Below, in pieces: positions 13,301 through 23,106 of a DNA stretch of 64,000 bases. Both the position numbers and the translations under genes were made by a program. Each line of letters starts with the position of its first letter. The stretch's first letter is position 1. Source of the DNA: Haliclystus octoradiatus (taxonomy: Eukaryota; Cnidaria; Staurozoa; Stauromedusae; Haliclystidae); assembly GCA_916610825.1 (NCBI GenBank), contig OU744449.1, forward strand, positions 12,531,520-12,595,519, in the 5' to 3' direction. The notes below the pieces were generated by a model. The model worked only from the letters and a program-made list of their open reading frames with translations. It was not told the DNA's origin and ran no database searches.

Positions 13301-16300
13301 AATATTCAACTAATGACATTACCTCGAATACTTCAAAACCATAAATATCAAGAACACCAATCACTTTCTTTCCGTAAGACTTTTGAGGAGCCTGTAAAAC
13401 ATGAGGATAAATAATTAAATAGAAACATTGTAACAATTGAGACGGTTAATATTCATGAGAACATTTGAAAACGCACAGTGATGTTGTCATTGATTCTTCC
13501 CACAATCCAATTGAATAATTTGTTATACATAGCTTTACACAGTGCGTCACGTCCAAAATTAGCCTGAAAACACAAAACAGTAATAAGAGATATTAAGAAT
13601 CAAAGAAACAATATAAATCAATAAGACATCATAGCAGAAACTAACAGTTAATGATCTTGTTGTAATCAAATTAAAACTGTAAAGGATTTTCAATGCAATT
13701 ATCCGAAAGCTCAATTGCCTGAAACCAGGGTCCGACAAAAGTAGGAACCCTGGAATCCCAGATTCTGAAATGTTAGAGCAAATTCCGAAAAAATTGATAC
13801 TTTTCTGATTTATTGGAAAAGCATCAACAACAAAAATTCAGAATTAAATGTCAAACTGGTTCCTTTGTTGGACCTTCCTTGAAATTCATGTCTCCATTAT
13901 ACAGTTTTTAGTTGAAATTAGAGTAATCTGATCCTCCAACTAAATCTGAAAGTGAAAAGTTTCTGACTAAATTAGTTGTGTGCATTTCTAAATTAATTTG
14001 CTACACTTACATTAGCAGGGCTCAGCATTGTTGTGATTTTATCATTACCAGATTCCACTGTTCGTTTTGACAATGCATTTATTAATGATTCAGGTGTACA
14101 TCCAAGTAATTTTGATGTATATTCCACATCTAAATCAATCATAATTTCAATAATTTATTAGACTGATGAACTTAAAGAACACAAACACCAAACCTGACAT
14201 AGCAGTCACCCCTATTCAGTGGTGGAAGCTGTCTATATAGTAATCACTGCAGCAACATTCAAAATACAACATAAAATCAACTTAAAACCCTGTGAATAAA
14301 GATCATTTGTATATTACCAATAACGTTTTACACATTTATTGGCTGTCATACACAGATTCAGTGTAATTCCATCCACGTAATCACTGTAATCATTGTAATT
14401 CATCAATGTCATTACTTGATCAGCTTTACCTTTCACATGGTCAATGTTAACTGTTTCCATTCCATTTTGTACAGTTTCTTGAAATGTGACATTTCCAAGA
14501 TGCAACACAGAGGCTACAACTTTGAATACATCATTTATTTCTTGCTCTGAAAATCCAATTCGCTTCATGGCGCTCTATAAATAAGCAAAAAAAGAGATTG
14601 ATTAATTATGTGGAAGAGACACAATTCACTGTTTTGTAAAGAAGAAAACATGTGGTATGAAAAGGATGGAACTAGAGCAAAATAACCTAAATTGATAAAT
14701 GTAACCTCCAGAAAGATAATTTCAATAGCCTCAAACACCAGTCTGCCAGATCAGTAAAAGCAGTGATGATATCCCGGATTTAGAAGAAGGGGAACGCTAT
14801 ATTCACATACCTTTTTTTTGATGGTGTCATTAAACATGAGATAGAGACAGTGCTCAATAGAATATGATGTCATTTACAAATATCAAAATATATAGAAATG
14901 GTTGAATGTGAATTATGAGTAGGCATATAGTTAGATGAAACTTCTATTTAATGGATGTACAACATGCATGTGTAGAATAATAGACCTACGCCATTGAGAT
15001 AGTTCGATCTGTACATCACAACACTGACTTTATCATTTACCTCAACAACTTTGAAATCTTTATCATCAGAAATAGTTGGAACTTCAACACATCCACTTTT
15101 ACTGACATATTCATAACTTTGAAAATCTCTTTCCAAATACAATTTACCTGCATCAATACAAAGAAAAACATGTATAACCAGAAGGTTGGATGTGGAACTA
15201 ATCATAAAGATATTATAAACAAATTACTGTTACAAGTATGCCACAATATCATTAACAAGACTTTAGTTAGACACACTTGAACGCAAAATATAAGCAATTT
15301 AAGGTCTGTATATATAATAAAATATTCATAGTTGAGAACTTGGTTGAAGATATTAATCTTCTTGTTGATAGATTTCTAATCAGCAGCAAATTTTGGAAAA
15401 TGATGTATTTGGTTAACAATATTTTCAGTACTGGGAGTTACAATTATCCAACCTTTGGTGACTGACAATCAATCCTTTTTGTTGACTGATCAAAGTCCCA
15501 TATATCAAAATCAGGAAAACGAGAAGTGAAACAAGGCAAGTCAACTCTTCTTGCAGACTTGGGGCTCAAAATAGGTTAAGGGATACGCAATGTACAAGTA
15601 ACAGCAGTAGCTGAATTTATAGAAATGTAAATAGATATTGTAGGCCTTCAAACTGATTAAAAAGTAGTACAAATTACTTAAACTGTGATCAATGAGGCAA
15701 TTTTACAATCTTCAAATACTAACATTTGTTGATGTCCTATCAACACATTAGAACAAGGGTAGGCTACATGATACAGTAGAGTCAATGTCGCAAAAAAGGT
15801 TGTAACACACAATATGTTACATTACATAATAACTTTTGATAATTTTAGAGAAACCTGTAGCAAAAATGGGTGCTAATCTCAACATACAAAAGAAGAATGT
15901 CATTAAACCAAGCAACAAGGGTAACTTATTGATAGTACTGGATAAAATATACCAACTAATTTTACATATGTCAATGAAAAGACTGCTTAAGATTATTGGA
16001 ATCACCAGCCATCTTAATTTCCTATAGAGTACACAATGCATATTTAAATCAGTGTATCTCAGTGTATGGCATTGACTGTAGATAAACCATAGACTCTGTA
16101 CAGTAGATGTTAAAATCAGAGATTAGAACTAACTACCTAAATAGTTATCATCTGCTCCTTGCAATAATTGGTAAAAGATATGAAAATTCCTCTCTCCTTT
16201 GGCTTGAAAAACAACACGTGACTGAAATACAGAAAAATAAGATTGTTGCAAGTCATGGAGAAGACAGTATTTACAATGGAGTACTGTGTATTGCACAATA

Positions 16301-19300
16301 CACATAGGCCTACATAGAAGGAGGATTAGCTCTGATGGCAGATCAACTTCAGATCTGATCATGTCAGATTGACTGTGGTTCAAATCCCCTAAGGTCAACT
16401 CAGCCTTGACTTTATCAAAAACATCAAATGAGTATCATCTTCTGATGGCGGGTGGAATTGTCCAGAGGGAATTGTGAGTAGCTGTGGTGTATCACTGCGG
16501 ATTGACAATCAAGGCCTATCTGCCATGAAATCGGTTGAAATCGAACTGCAGTGTTGAGGCATTGAAGAGACTTTACAATCATTTCTCTTAGCGAAAAGAG
16601 CCACAGAATTTAGACATAGAAGAGTGGTATGGGTGCCTTTGGTATGGTGATACCATCTCAATTACTACTTACTATTATATATAATTATGTCAATATGCAC
16701 AATTCAGTTATATATATCGATACATATTCAGACATTGAAACATTAAATAACATATGTATTATGTTGATGCACTTGCTTTTCTATTTTAAAATGAAATCAT
16801 TTAAAAATATCTTACCTTTTCCAAAAGATCTGGAAAATAAAACAGACATAATCACATCCAATTTCAAGAACAAGATACACTAGTTTAAGTACAGAAACAC
16901 TATAAATGTCTCAAAAATCTCAAGACCAACAGTCTCAGACAAAATATTTTTATCCTTCCAGAGCCGTAGAGCATTTTCAAGTTTCTTCTTGTGAACTTTT
17001 GTTAAGGTTCAGCATATAATTCAGAAGAAAAAAAGTGTTCTGAATTTGTGCTACACTTCTAGAATCTAGGAATCCTAGTATAGCAGTATACGGTTCCATC
17101 AATCATGTTTAATTTATTTAGTGTTTAATATGTTTAGTTTAGTTTAATTTACAGACCTAGTCATGATGTTTTGGGTGATTCAGCAAAACACAAAAAGTAC
17201 ACAATTAGTCATTTCCAAACAATAAGAATTCCAAGTACTGGTTTTTTTTTGAAAAAAGGCAAACAAATATTTTAATGAAAACTAAATTGGCCTTGATAAG
17301 ATTAAGGCTTGCAGTTACAATTTTTCATATTATTTTCAAAACTTACAATTCGAAATAACACCTCCTATGGGATCACCCTTGAAGTCAAATTCAAGATCCA
17401 TATATTTTCCCTGCAATCACAAAAGAAAAAATGAAGAGAATTTGTTAATTAACAAATCCAATATATATATATATATATAATACTAAGTCCCACTTTATGA
17501 AGCCATAGCCTACCTATTAATTTAATAGCAAAATGATTTCAGTCATTGAAGTGACCACTTCTGCTAATCAATATGGAACCATCTCTTCAAAGGTTTTATT
17601 GGTGTTAACTGAATATTTAACTGAAGTTAAACTTTAGGATTGCCTGCACATCGATTACGTGCCAGGAGTTAATGTAGTTATGGTCTGTAGACAGACAACT
17701 ATCGGTAATACAATAGCGAAAAGAGGATGTCGCAATTCATAGACTGTGTAAGAATGTGTGTTAGTCAGTTGATAAGGTGTGATCTAAAGGGGGCGTAGAT
17801 ATTTGACAAGGGAGAGGTGCCCTCACTCATTCGATCGACGCTGTGATATACAGAATGATTTTGCGATTGTCAAGCAGCAAACGGCTTGAAAGTACACAAC
17901 AGTAGTTACAATTCAATCGGACCAAGGGTGGTATGGCTTCACCCCCACACTTCCAAATTAAAAAAAATTAGGTAATGCTAAAAAATGTAGACAAGACGAC
18001 AGGTTTAACACAGGTTAGGCCTACTAATAATTATGGGTAGGAATATCTATTGTTAAAACTTACAAATCGTGATGAATTGTCATTTCTGATTGTTTTTGCA
18101 TTGCCAAAAGCTGGAACAGTAACAAGACAAGTTACATTAATTTAATTTAAGATGTATAATTCAGTAGAGTCACTGTAATAGCAGGTAGTCTATTACCCAC
18201 TTCATGCAAGCTGCTATCACATGTTTTAGTATGAAGTTTGAATAGTGCAAAAAAGCAAAGGAGACTCTGACTTAAGTAGAGTCTGCAAAACAATTCTTGC
18301 AGGATTTTAATTATTGCATTAAAAACTGTTTGGGTGATTAAATCGATCATCATTCATGTAAAAGTTTTCAAAGTTTTTTAATTTAGGAGATGTTATAAAA
18401 ATAGGATGAAAAAGTCTGCACCTTTTCACATATCTTTCAATAAAAATCAAATCCAATTATTTTTCTTCGGATTGTACAAACTGAAGACAGCTATTTATTT
18501 CCTTCGCCTTCCTTTTCACTGAATTTGTACTAGCCTACCGGGATTAAGCTAGCAAGCAAAATACTTACGCCCTCCGAGTATCAATAATTTTCAACTCAGA
18601 TTGTTACCTGTCTTACTGGAAGAGAATCAATAGTTTGGGTTTTGGGTTTATAATGATTAAATAAAATTAGATCAGTAACATATTCACCTTCTAAAACAGG
18701 ATTTGATTGTAGAAGTTGTTCTTTGACCCTGTCTACTTCACTGCCCTTTCCAGACACAGCAGCAACATATCTCATAACAACTTTTGAGGCCTCTAGGGAT
18801 GAAAAAACAGTGTCAACAAAAACATTGATTTAGACTGTCAAATCAGGAATAGTTAATAAAGCCATGTGAAGAAGTTGACAATCTGTGTAAGTCTATAGTG
18901 AAAGGCTTTTCTATGGAATAAAACAATAAAACGCACCTGTTTTACCAGAACCACTTTCTCCAGATATGATAATACATTGATCCAAATTAAAATCTCTCAT
19001 TGATCTATACGCATCATCAGCAAGAGAATACCTGAAATTCATTGGAATTACAAAATATATTGAAATTTGAAACTCGATAGAATGACATATGAAATGTGTG
19101 ATAATAATCCATGAACAATTATCAGTAAAATCAACTTTCTGAAATGATGAAGAATTGATATCTATTCAACAGTTGATTGGTAACTCACACATGGGGAGGC
19201 ATTTCAAATATATTTCTTGATCGATAAGCTTCCACGACTTCTTTGGTGTAGATTGGTAATTTTTCATATGGATTGACAGAGACAATGACATCACCAATAT

Positions 19301-19885
19301 AAGTCTATAATACAAAAATAAATCAAAATTGAATCACATAAATTTCTCTTTCACAATTAAAGATTTCTGAAATTCAACAGCAAATGAAATTTGATGTCCA
19401 AAGGGAAAATAGACTTCAGGCTATTGTGAAGGGTATTGACTCATCATTGTATCGCATTACATATTAGATTTAGATTTAAAGCGTCATATTCAAATGCTGT
19501 TGCAAATTCTGTTGTCTGGATCTTAACTAACAGTTGCTAGAACCTAATAGGGATTGGATGCATCTAGCATTCTTTGTGTAGTTCTCTAAATTCCACCTGC
19601 AAAATCCTAACTAAAAATCTGTGGTAATGTCAGTAGATATATAGAGAATGAGCTTTGTTTCAACAGTTGAAGAACCACATAGTGTAATTACTGAACATTG
19701 TTAATTTCAACTCTTAAGCAGTATTCCTTACAATCTGTTTGAATAAACTATTTATCGTAATAGATTGTCAAATGACTCACATAAATTTTTCCTTCATTAA
19801 ATCTTAGTCGTAAATTTTCTAACAGCATGTCCTCTGTCAGTGGATCCAGCAGGACCATATCAGCAACACCTGTTCTGTCATCCAT
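1349..19885 (-). CDS. MYO1B: Unconventional class I myosin, MYO1B-like, complete coding region in 34 exons
   Basis: Actin-based ATPase motor that links membranes to actin. Coding exons (plus coordinates): 1349-1460, 2280-2413, 2848-3000, 3716-3851, 4257-4363, 4814-4945, 5472-5546, 5642-5710, 6216-6272, 6358-6450, 6552-6620, 6838-6913, 7330-7401, 7801-7868, 7955-8020, 8536-8591, 9475-9589, 10273-10407, 11145-11198, 12190-12252, 12716-12820, 13323-13391, 13477-13563, 14011-14129, 14430-14574, 15041-15147, 16137-16221, 16816-16829, 17347-17410, 18064-18110, 18688-18792, 18937-19031, 19189-19304, 19781-19885. They total 3105 nt (1034 aa), all phases agree, and splice sites are GT-AG. Visible motifs: P-loop GESGSGKT (about residue 97), switch I NDNSSRF (about 150), switch II DIYGFE (about 378), an Asp at the likely TEDS position, three or four IQ motifs (694-777), and a TH1 lipid-binding tail (about 822-1034). 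[13 protein letters not shown] and [13 protein letters not shown] favour MYO1A/1B over MYO1D. The Met at 19885 follows a likely acceptor at 19895-19896, so a 5' UTR exon lies upstream. Confidence 0.93.
1712..1832. repeat. Perfect 31-bp inverted repeat around a 59-nt loop (hairpin element)
   Basis: Bases 1712-1742 and 1802-1832 are exact reverse complements over 31 bp (core GTCAGAGAATCAGACAGTCA). The spacer is 59 nt. It sits in the last intron of the myosin gene, between exons 1349-1460 and 2280-2413. It is probably a small MITE or recent inverted duplication. I see no open frame and no clear target duplication. Confidence 0.8.
5212..5397. mobile_element. Pogo/Tigger-like MITE, 186 bp, TA target duplication
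   Basis: The left end is CAGTTGAATCCGGTAATAACGG. The right end, reverse-complemented, is CAGCACAATTCGGCAATAACGG, so the terminal inverted repeats match imperfectly. Both ends are flanked by TA (5210-5211 and 5398-5399). The CAGTxGAAxCC...ATAACGG style of terminus is typical of pogo-type Tc1/mariner derivatives. No transposase frame is present. It lies in a myosin intron. Confidence 0.6.
7490..7580. repeat. GTTCATGAAC-type palindromic short repeat array
   Basis: Several overlapping copies of TTCATGAAC and AGTTCATGG/ACTGTTCAGG occur within 90 bp. The unit GTTCATGAAC is a 10-bp palindrome. The same motif array recurs at 46.2-46.4 kb and a single copy occurs near 8670. It lies in a myosin intron and has no coding potential. 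Confidence 0.6.
8693..8873. mobile_element. MITE family with GGTCCGAyAAAAG termini, copy in myosin intron
   Basis: The copy starts GGTCCGATAAAAGGTTCAG and ends TACTTTTGTCGAACTCTGAC, an imperfect terminal inverted repeat pair. The interior has the shared blocks TTCTGGAATCCTAGAGGCAT, a central TTTTGTCGATGTTTGA and TTTCTTCTGAATTTGCT. Related copies occur at about 12430-12640, 13728-13874, 17004-17100, 31033-31270, 47513-47685 and 63888-64000. No ORF is present. Confidence 0.6.
11462..11650. mobile_element. Hairpin MITE with about 75-bp imperfect inverted arms
   Basis: The left arm (11462-11535) and right arm (11574-11650) are imperfect reverse complements. Within them 11487-11509 and 11602-11624 match perfectly over 23 bp (TTTGGGTTCTCTGATACCAA core). 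Both arms start from AAGGGTTACTGC. The element is about 190 bp, has no coding frame and sits in a myosin intron. Confidence 0.7.
12430..12640. mobile_element. Diverged copy of the GGTCCGAC MITE family
   Basis: It contains the family blocks GATTCCAGAAGG, GCTAGAGCAATTTCAGAAG and a TTTTTATGATTTATATCC block followed by CAAACCTCAATAAAAAAATTC, in the same order as copies at 13.7 and 47.5 kb. The ends are not clear. It also holds an internal tandem duplication of GGTTCTTCT. Confidence 0.45.
13728..13874. mobile_element. Copy of the GGTCCGAC MITE family with recognisable ends
   Basis: The left end is GGGTCCGACAAAAGTAGGAA. The right end is GGTTCCTTTGTTGGACC, an approximate inverse. Interior blocks match other copies (TTAGAGCAAATTC, TTTTCTGATTTATTGG, CATCAACAACAAAAATTCAG). 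It lies in a myosin intron. Confidence 0.6.
16320..16527 (+). mobile_element. tRNA-derived SINE, copy 1 (family shared with 46.99-47.22 kb)
   Basis: The head resembles a tRNA gene: GGAGGATTAGCTCTGATGGCAG carries a pol III box A and GGTTCAAATCC (16377-16387) a box B. A non-tRNA body follows (GACTTTATC, CATCAAATGAGTA, GGTGGAATTGTCCAGAGGGA) and ends TATCTGCCATG. It aligns almost end to end with the reverse complement of 46992-47215. It lies in the intron between myosin exons 16137-16221 and 16816-16829. Target duplications are not clear here. Confidence 0.7.
16816..16829 (-). other. MYO1B: 14-nt coding microexon of the myosin gene
   Basis: On the minus strand the sequence is an AG acceptor, ATCTTTTGGAAAAG, then a GTAAGA donor. 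The preceding exon (17347-17410) ends with one T of a codon, so the microexon completes Tyr and adds Leu-Leu-Glu-Lys. The next exon starts Ser-Arg-Val. This rebuilds the family's conserved NYLLEKSRV motor-domain block exactly in frame, so the microexon is needed for a functional motor. Confidence 0.88.
17004..17100. mobile_element. Fragment of the GGTCCGAC MITE family
   Basis: Short blocks AAGGTTCAGC, TTCTGAATTTGTGCTACACTTCTAGAATC and AGGAATCCTAG match the termini of other copies. The centre is missing. It lies in a myosin intron. Confidence 0.35.
17459..17480. repeat. (AT)n microsatellite
   Basis: A run of about eleven AT dinucleotides lies in a myosin intron just left of exon 17347-17410's 5' flank. 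No function can be assigned. Confidence 0.7.
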
Positions 19886-19917
19886 CTTTTACTCCTACAA
19901 ATATATAAATGGAAATA

Positions 19918-20100
19918 CTGTCAACCCTAATATAACAGCCAAATAGCAATATTAAAAGTCACTCCTGGACCAAGAGTCTTGGTATGCCAAAAATGTATTT
20001 TCTATTCAATAAAACCTGTATATACAGGTTACATGCATACAATGGTAATTGTACATATCTACCTCTCATAGCTGGCTGTTATATGCAAGTTTCATTGTAG
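19918..20100. mobile_element. Pogo/Tigger-like MITE next to the myosin start exon
   Basis: The left end, CTGTCAACCCTAATATAACAG followed by CCA, pairs imperfectly with the reverse complement of the right end, whose match is GCATATAACAGCCA. It is flanked by TA at 19916-19917 and 20101-20102. The interior shares TGTATTTTCTATTCAATA and AAACCTGTATATA with the 45.36-kb copy. It begins about 24 bp upstream of the predicted splice acceptor of the first coding myosin exon, so it lies within or beside the 5' UTR intron. Confidence 0.5.
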
Positions 20101-20429
20101 TATTCCCATTAACACAATCATAAATCAATTACAAAAAATGTCATCACAGATCAGAAAAATCCAATCCCACTGCACACCTTACAGGAGTTTTTTCAGCAGC
20201 TGTAGCATCCTTAACTAACATTTAAGTAATATTGTATGCCAAAAAATGATCACTCTGTCAAAATGTAGCGCGGTTCAAACTGCGCAGTATATATCACAAC
20301 ATATCCTTAACTTGATTTGCTTAAGTCTCACTTCTGTGTTATGCCGATCTTAAGTGTTTTAATTTTTAGTTAATTGATAAAGCGGCTGGTCTGACACGTA
20401 TGATTAATTATGCGTAATAATTCTCAATT

Positions 20430-23106
20430 GCTATTTCATTGCTATTGTTATTCCCGACAGCCTGTGGCGTACTACAGGGTGAAACATTGTCCAATTTTTA
20501 TTTACATTTTTTATTGATTATGTTTTTCGTATTTCATGTCCTGACTCTTCCGGTTTTACCCTTGATCGTCGTAGGTCTTCACGTCATCCAGAGCGCAGCG
20601 TATCGGACCTCTCATTCGTTGACGGTATTGCTATCTTAACAAATAGCACATCTGATGCACAACCAGGGGCGGATCAGTTTTAAAATAGGGTGAGTCTCGA
20701 AACTGAAATCGGACAATAAAGGGGCGAAGCCCCGTCCATCTAGGGGGGTGCAGGGGCATGCCCCCCGGAAATTTTTTTGTAATTCCAAGCTCTTAGGAGC
20801 TCTCTAAAAGCAGTTTGGTCTCAACTTTACTATATTGAAGCATTACTAAAACACTGGTCATTCAAGACAAAACACATTTCAATTTTTTGATTGATGATTT
20901 TCGATTTCGTATATTTTTCAAATATTTTTTTACAAGGTCAAGATTAAGATTATACAAGGCCTTGATTTAATACAGTCTTCAGAGTATATTGATAATGTAG
21001 CTAAGCTATTACAGTCTAAATTTTTTACATGTATAATTGGTATACCTGAAATTACAAAAAGAAAACTATATTGACGTGAACCATGTGTGAGAATGAGACT
21101 GAGAGACTCAACATTGACAGCATGTGAGCTTAGTTATATGTATCAAATATTAACCTCCGTTATTCAGCATAATCAAGTCCTTTCTCGAAATCTCGGACCT
21201 TTAACATATAGAAGAATATGTGTATTAAAAAAAGACAAACAGCACGATATTTCAAATCGCAAGGCTTTGACGGTCTGCTTTCCCCTATTTGCACATTATC
21301 ATGTACATGTTAATTAAACATATAAACCACCATGCTCAGTCTAAGGCTGTATGAATAAACAAACACAAACTTTACATAGCCATTCTAATCCGTGTCAGAA
21401 CCTTTAACAATAAATTAACAACATAACCAAACAAAATAATACGTACCTTAAAGCAGTGCCTAGCTCCTTCTTGGATTCTTAGTAATTAGCAGAAATGTAA
21501 ACAGTAAATGTAAATGTAAATATCTTTCAGCATGTAGATTTCCGAATTTACGATAAAAACATTATAAAATAAGATTTTAGCAAAGAAAATAGCGAAAAAG
21601 AAGACAACTTCGCCATAAGACGTTGCTGACTGTTGTTGATATTGTCCAAATTACCAGCCTTTCATATGTGCAGGGTATATCCAGCCAAATTTAACTTCGT
21701 AGCAAAATGTGTGTGCCACAAGCAACATGAAGATTTGTAGTTAAAGCTCCAGACTTTCTCAGACTTGTCCAACAAGAAATCGATAAGGCGCAGAAGTCTC
21801 TGACTAAATCGAGGCATGGTGGGTAAGTCTCAAAAATCACGGTCAAAACTCTGCTAACTATTGCTCTGCCTACGTCAGACAACGGTCTGCGAGGCCATTT
21901 CACAAGTCTCGGGGTAAGTCCTTTTGAAGCTCCTCTACGAGCCGCTCCAATCACACGCAAGAAAAATTTCGGCAGACCAATGAAAACATCAGAAAAATAT
22001 TCAAAATTTGCAAAAATGTAATCGAGGCTTCAGGGTAAGTCCTTTTGTGTATATGAAACCTCAATACCAAACAAACCAATGAACAACAAGTAAAATGTGG
22101 TGTCTGGACTGCGTGCAGCTAGAAAAGTCGAATAAAGTCACGAAACATTTCAATCCAAAATTTAGTAAATAAAATGAATTTGCAAGAGAAAAAGGGTAAG
22201 TCTTGGGACTTTTTAGACTTACCCTCTATCCGCGCCTGTGCACAACAGCTTCTTGATGAAGTTGAACTGGTTGGTACGGTAGGCTTGACAATTAACACGA
22301 CTAAGACGAAATTTATTGCTTTAGGCATAAAACAGGCACACCTTGCTACATCTTATGGTGACATAGAATGTGTAGATTCGTTCAAGTACCTAGGTTCTGT
22401 ACTTCCATCTTCATCAGATGATTTAACACAACGTAGAGGCCAGGCTTGGGCAGCCATTAGAGGTCTGAATAAATTATGGGCATTCGATGTCAACACTGAC
22501 GTTAAGTTAAGACTGTTTAGACACACGATAGAACCTGTTCTATTATATGCATCTGAAACGTGGGTTCTATCAACCTCACTATTGACCCGACTTGACTCAG
22601 CTTATGACGCCATGCTTTGGCATGCTTTAGGAGTACATTGGCCCAACTTACTGTTTACTGCTAAACTTAGAAAACTTTCCCCTTCTGCCTCTGCTATTGC
22701 TCACCAACGTCAGATGTATTTTTTAGGTCACATCGAAAGATCAAAGACATATGCCCCTCAACCGCTGCATGACATCCTTCATTGGCAATCGAAGGAGATG
22801 CTTCGACGGGGCTATGGTAGAGTAGTATCTTTTCATAATGTTTTGTATCGTGAATTGTGTTATTTAAAAGTTTCTTTGTCAGCTATGTCTGACCATGTTT
22901 TGTGGCGTTCTTTGTGTAGCAAATATGTAAGGCGTAAGAGTGACGACACATTCCTACAATGTGGCATTCTATACTACTACTATTGCTATTGTTGCGTTTT
23001 GCAGTACTGTAATATGAATAATTCAATTACATCATATTATTATTGGCTGCGTCTTTATTATTGTCTAGTTAAAAACCATAAATATACTAAATCATTTAAT
23101 GTATGA
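20430..23106 (+). pseudogene. Non-LTR retrotransposon reverse transcriptase remnant, frameshifted and split by a hAT element
   Basis: The left piece (about 20430-20663) encodes CGVLQGETLS, the RT VLQGDTLSP block, then after a frameshift a GFTLDRRRSSRHP and LSFVDGIAILT block where FADDIALL is expected. The right piece (22247-23106) continues directly with TINTTKTKFIALG, DSFKYLGS, LLYASETWVLS and a long thumb/connection region, ending at TGA 23104-23106. Between the two pieces is the 1575-bp hAT insertion. The second catalytic Asp of FADD is replaced by Gly and there is a frame break, so it is dead. Endonuclease and 5' RT domains are missing. RT-bearing retroelements copy RNA by target-primed reverse transcription; the clade is not certain. 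Confidence 0.8.
20664..22238. mobile_element. hAT-type DNA transposon, non-autonomous, 1575 bp, with 8-bp target duplication
   Basis: The left end starts CAGGGGCGGATCAG and the right end, reverse-complemented, starts CAGGCGCGGATAGAG. Both ends are flanked by exact TGCACAAC (20656-20663 and 22239-22246). CAGGGGCGGATC termini and 8-bp duplications are typical of the hAT superfamily. A C/G-rich block near 20740-20770 (GGGGGGTGCAGGGGCATGCC) is also typical of hAT subterminal sequence. GGGTAAGTC repeats occur at 21821, 21912, 22033 and 22194, and inverted at 22216; they may be transposase-binding sites. No transposase frame is visible; the 89-codon minus frame at 21691-21960 is not recognisable. 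It interrupts the reverse transcriptase remnant. Confidence 0.85.

Noticed and set aside
16320-16395. tRNA gene
   Set aside because: Box A and box B are present, but the stems do not pair properly and the sequence continues into a repeated SINE body with a second copy.
21691-21960. 89-codon minus-strand frame inside the hAT element
   Set aside because: No transposase or other motif; composition does not look like a conserved protein.
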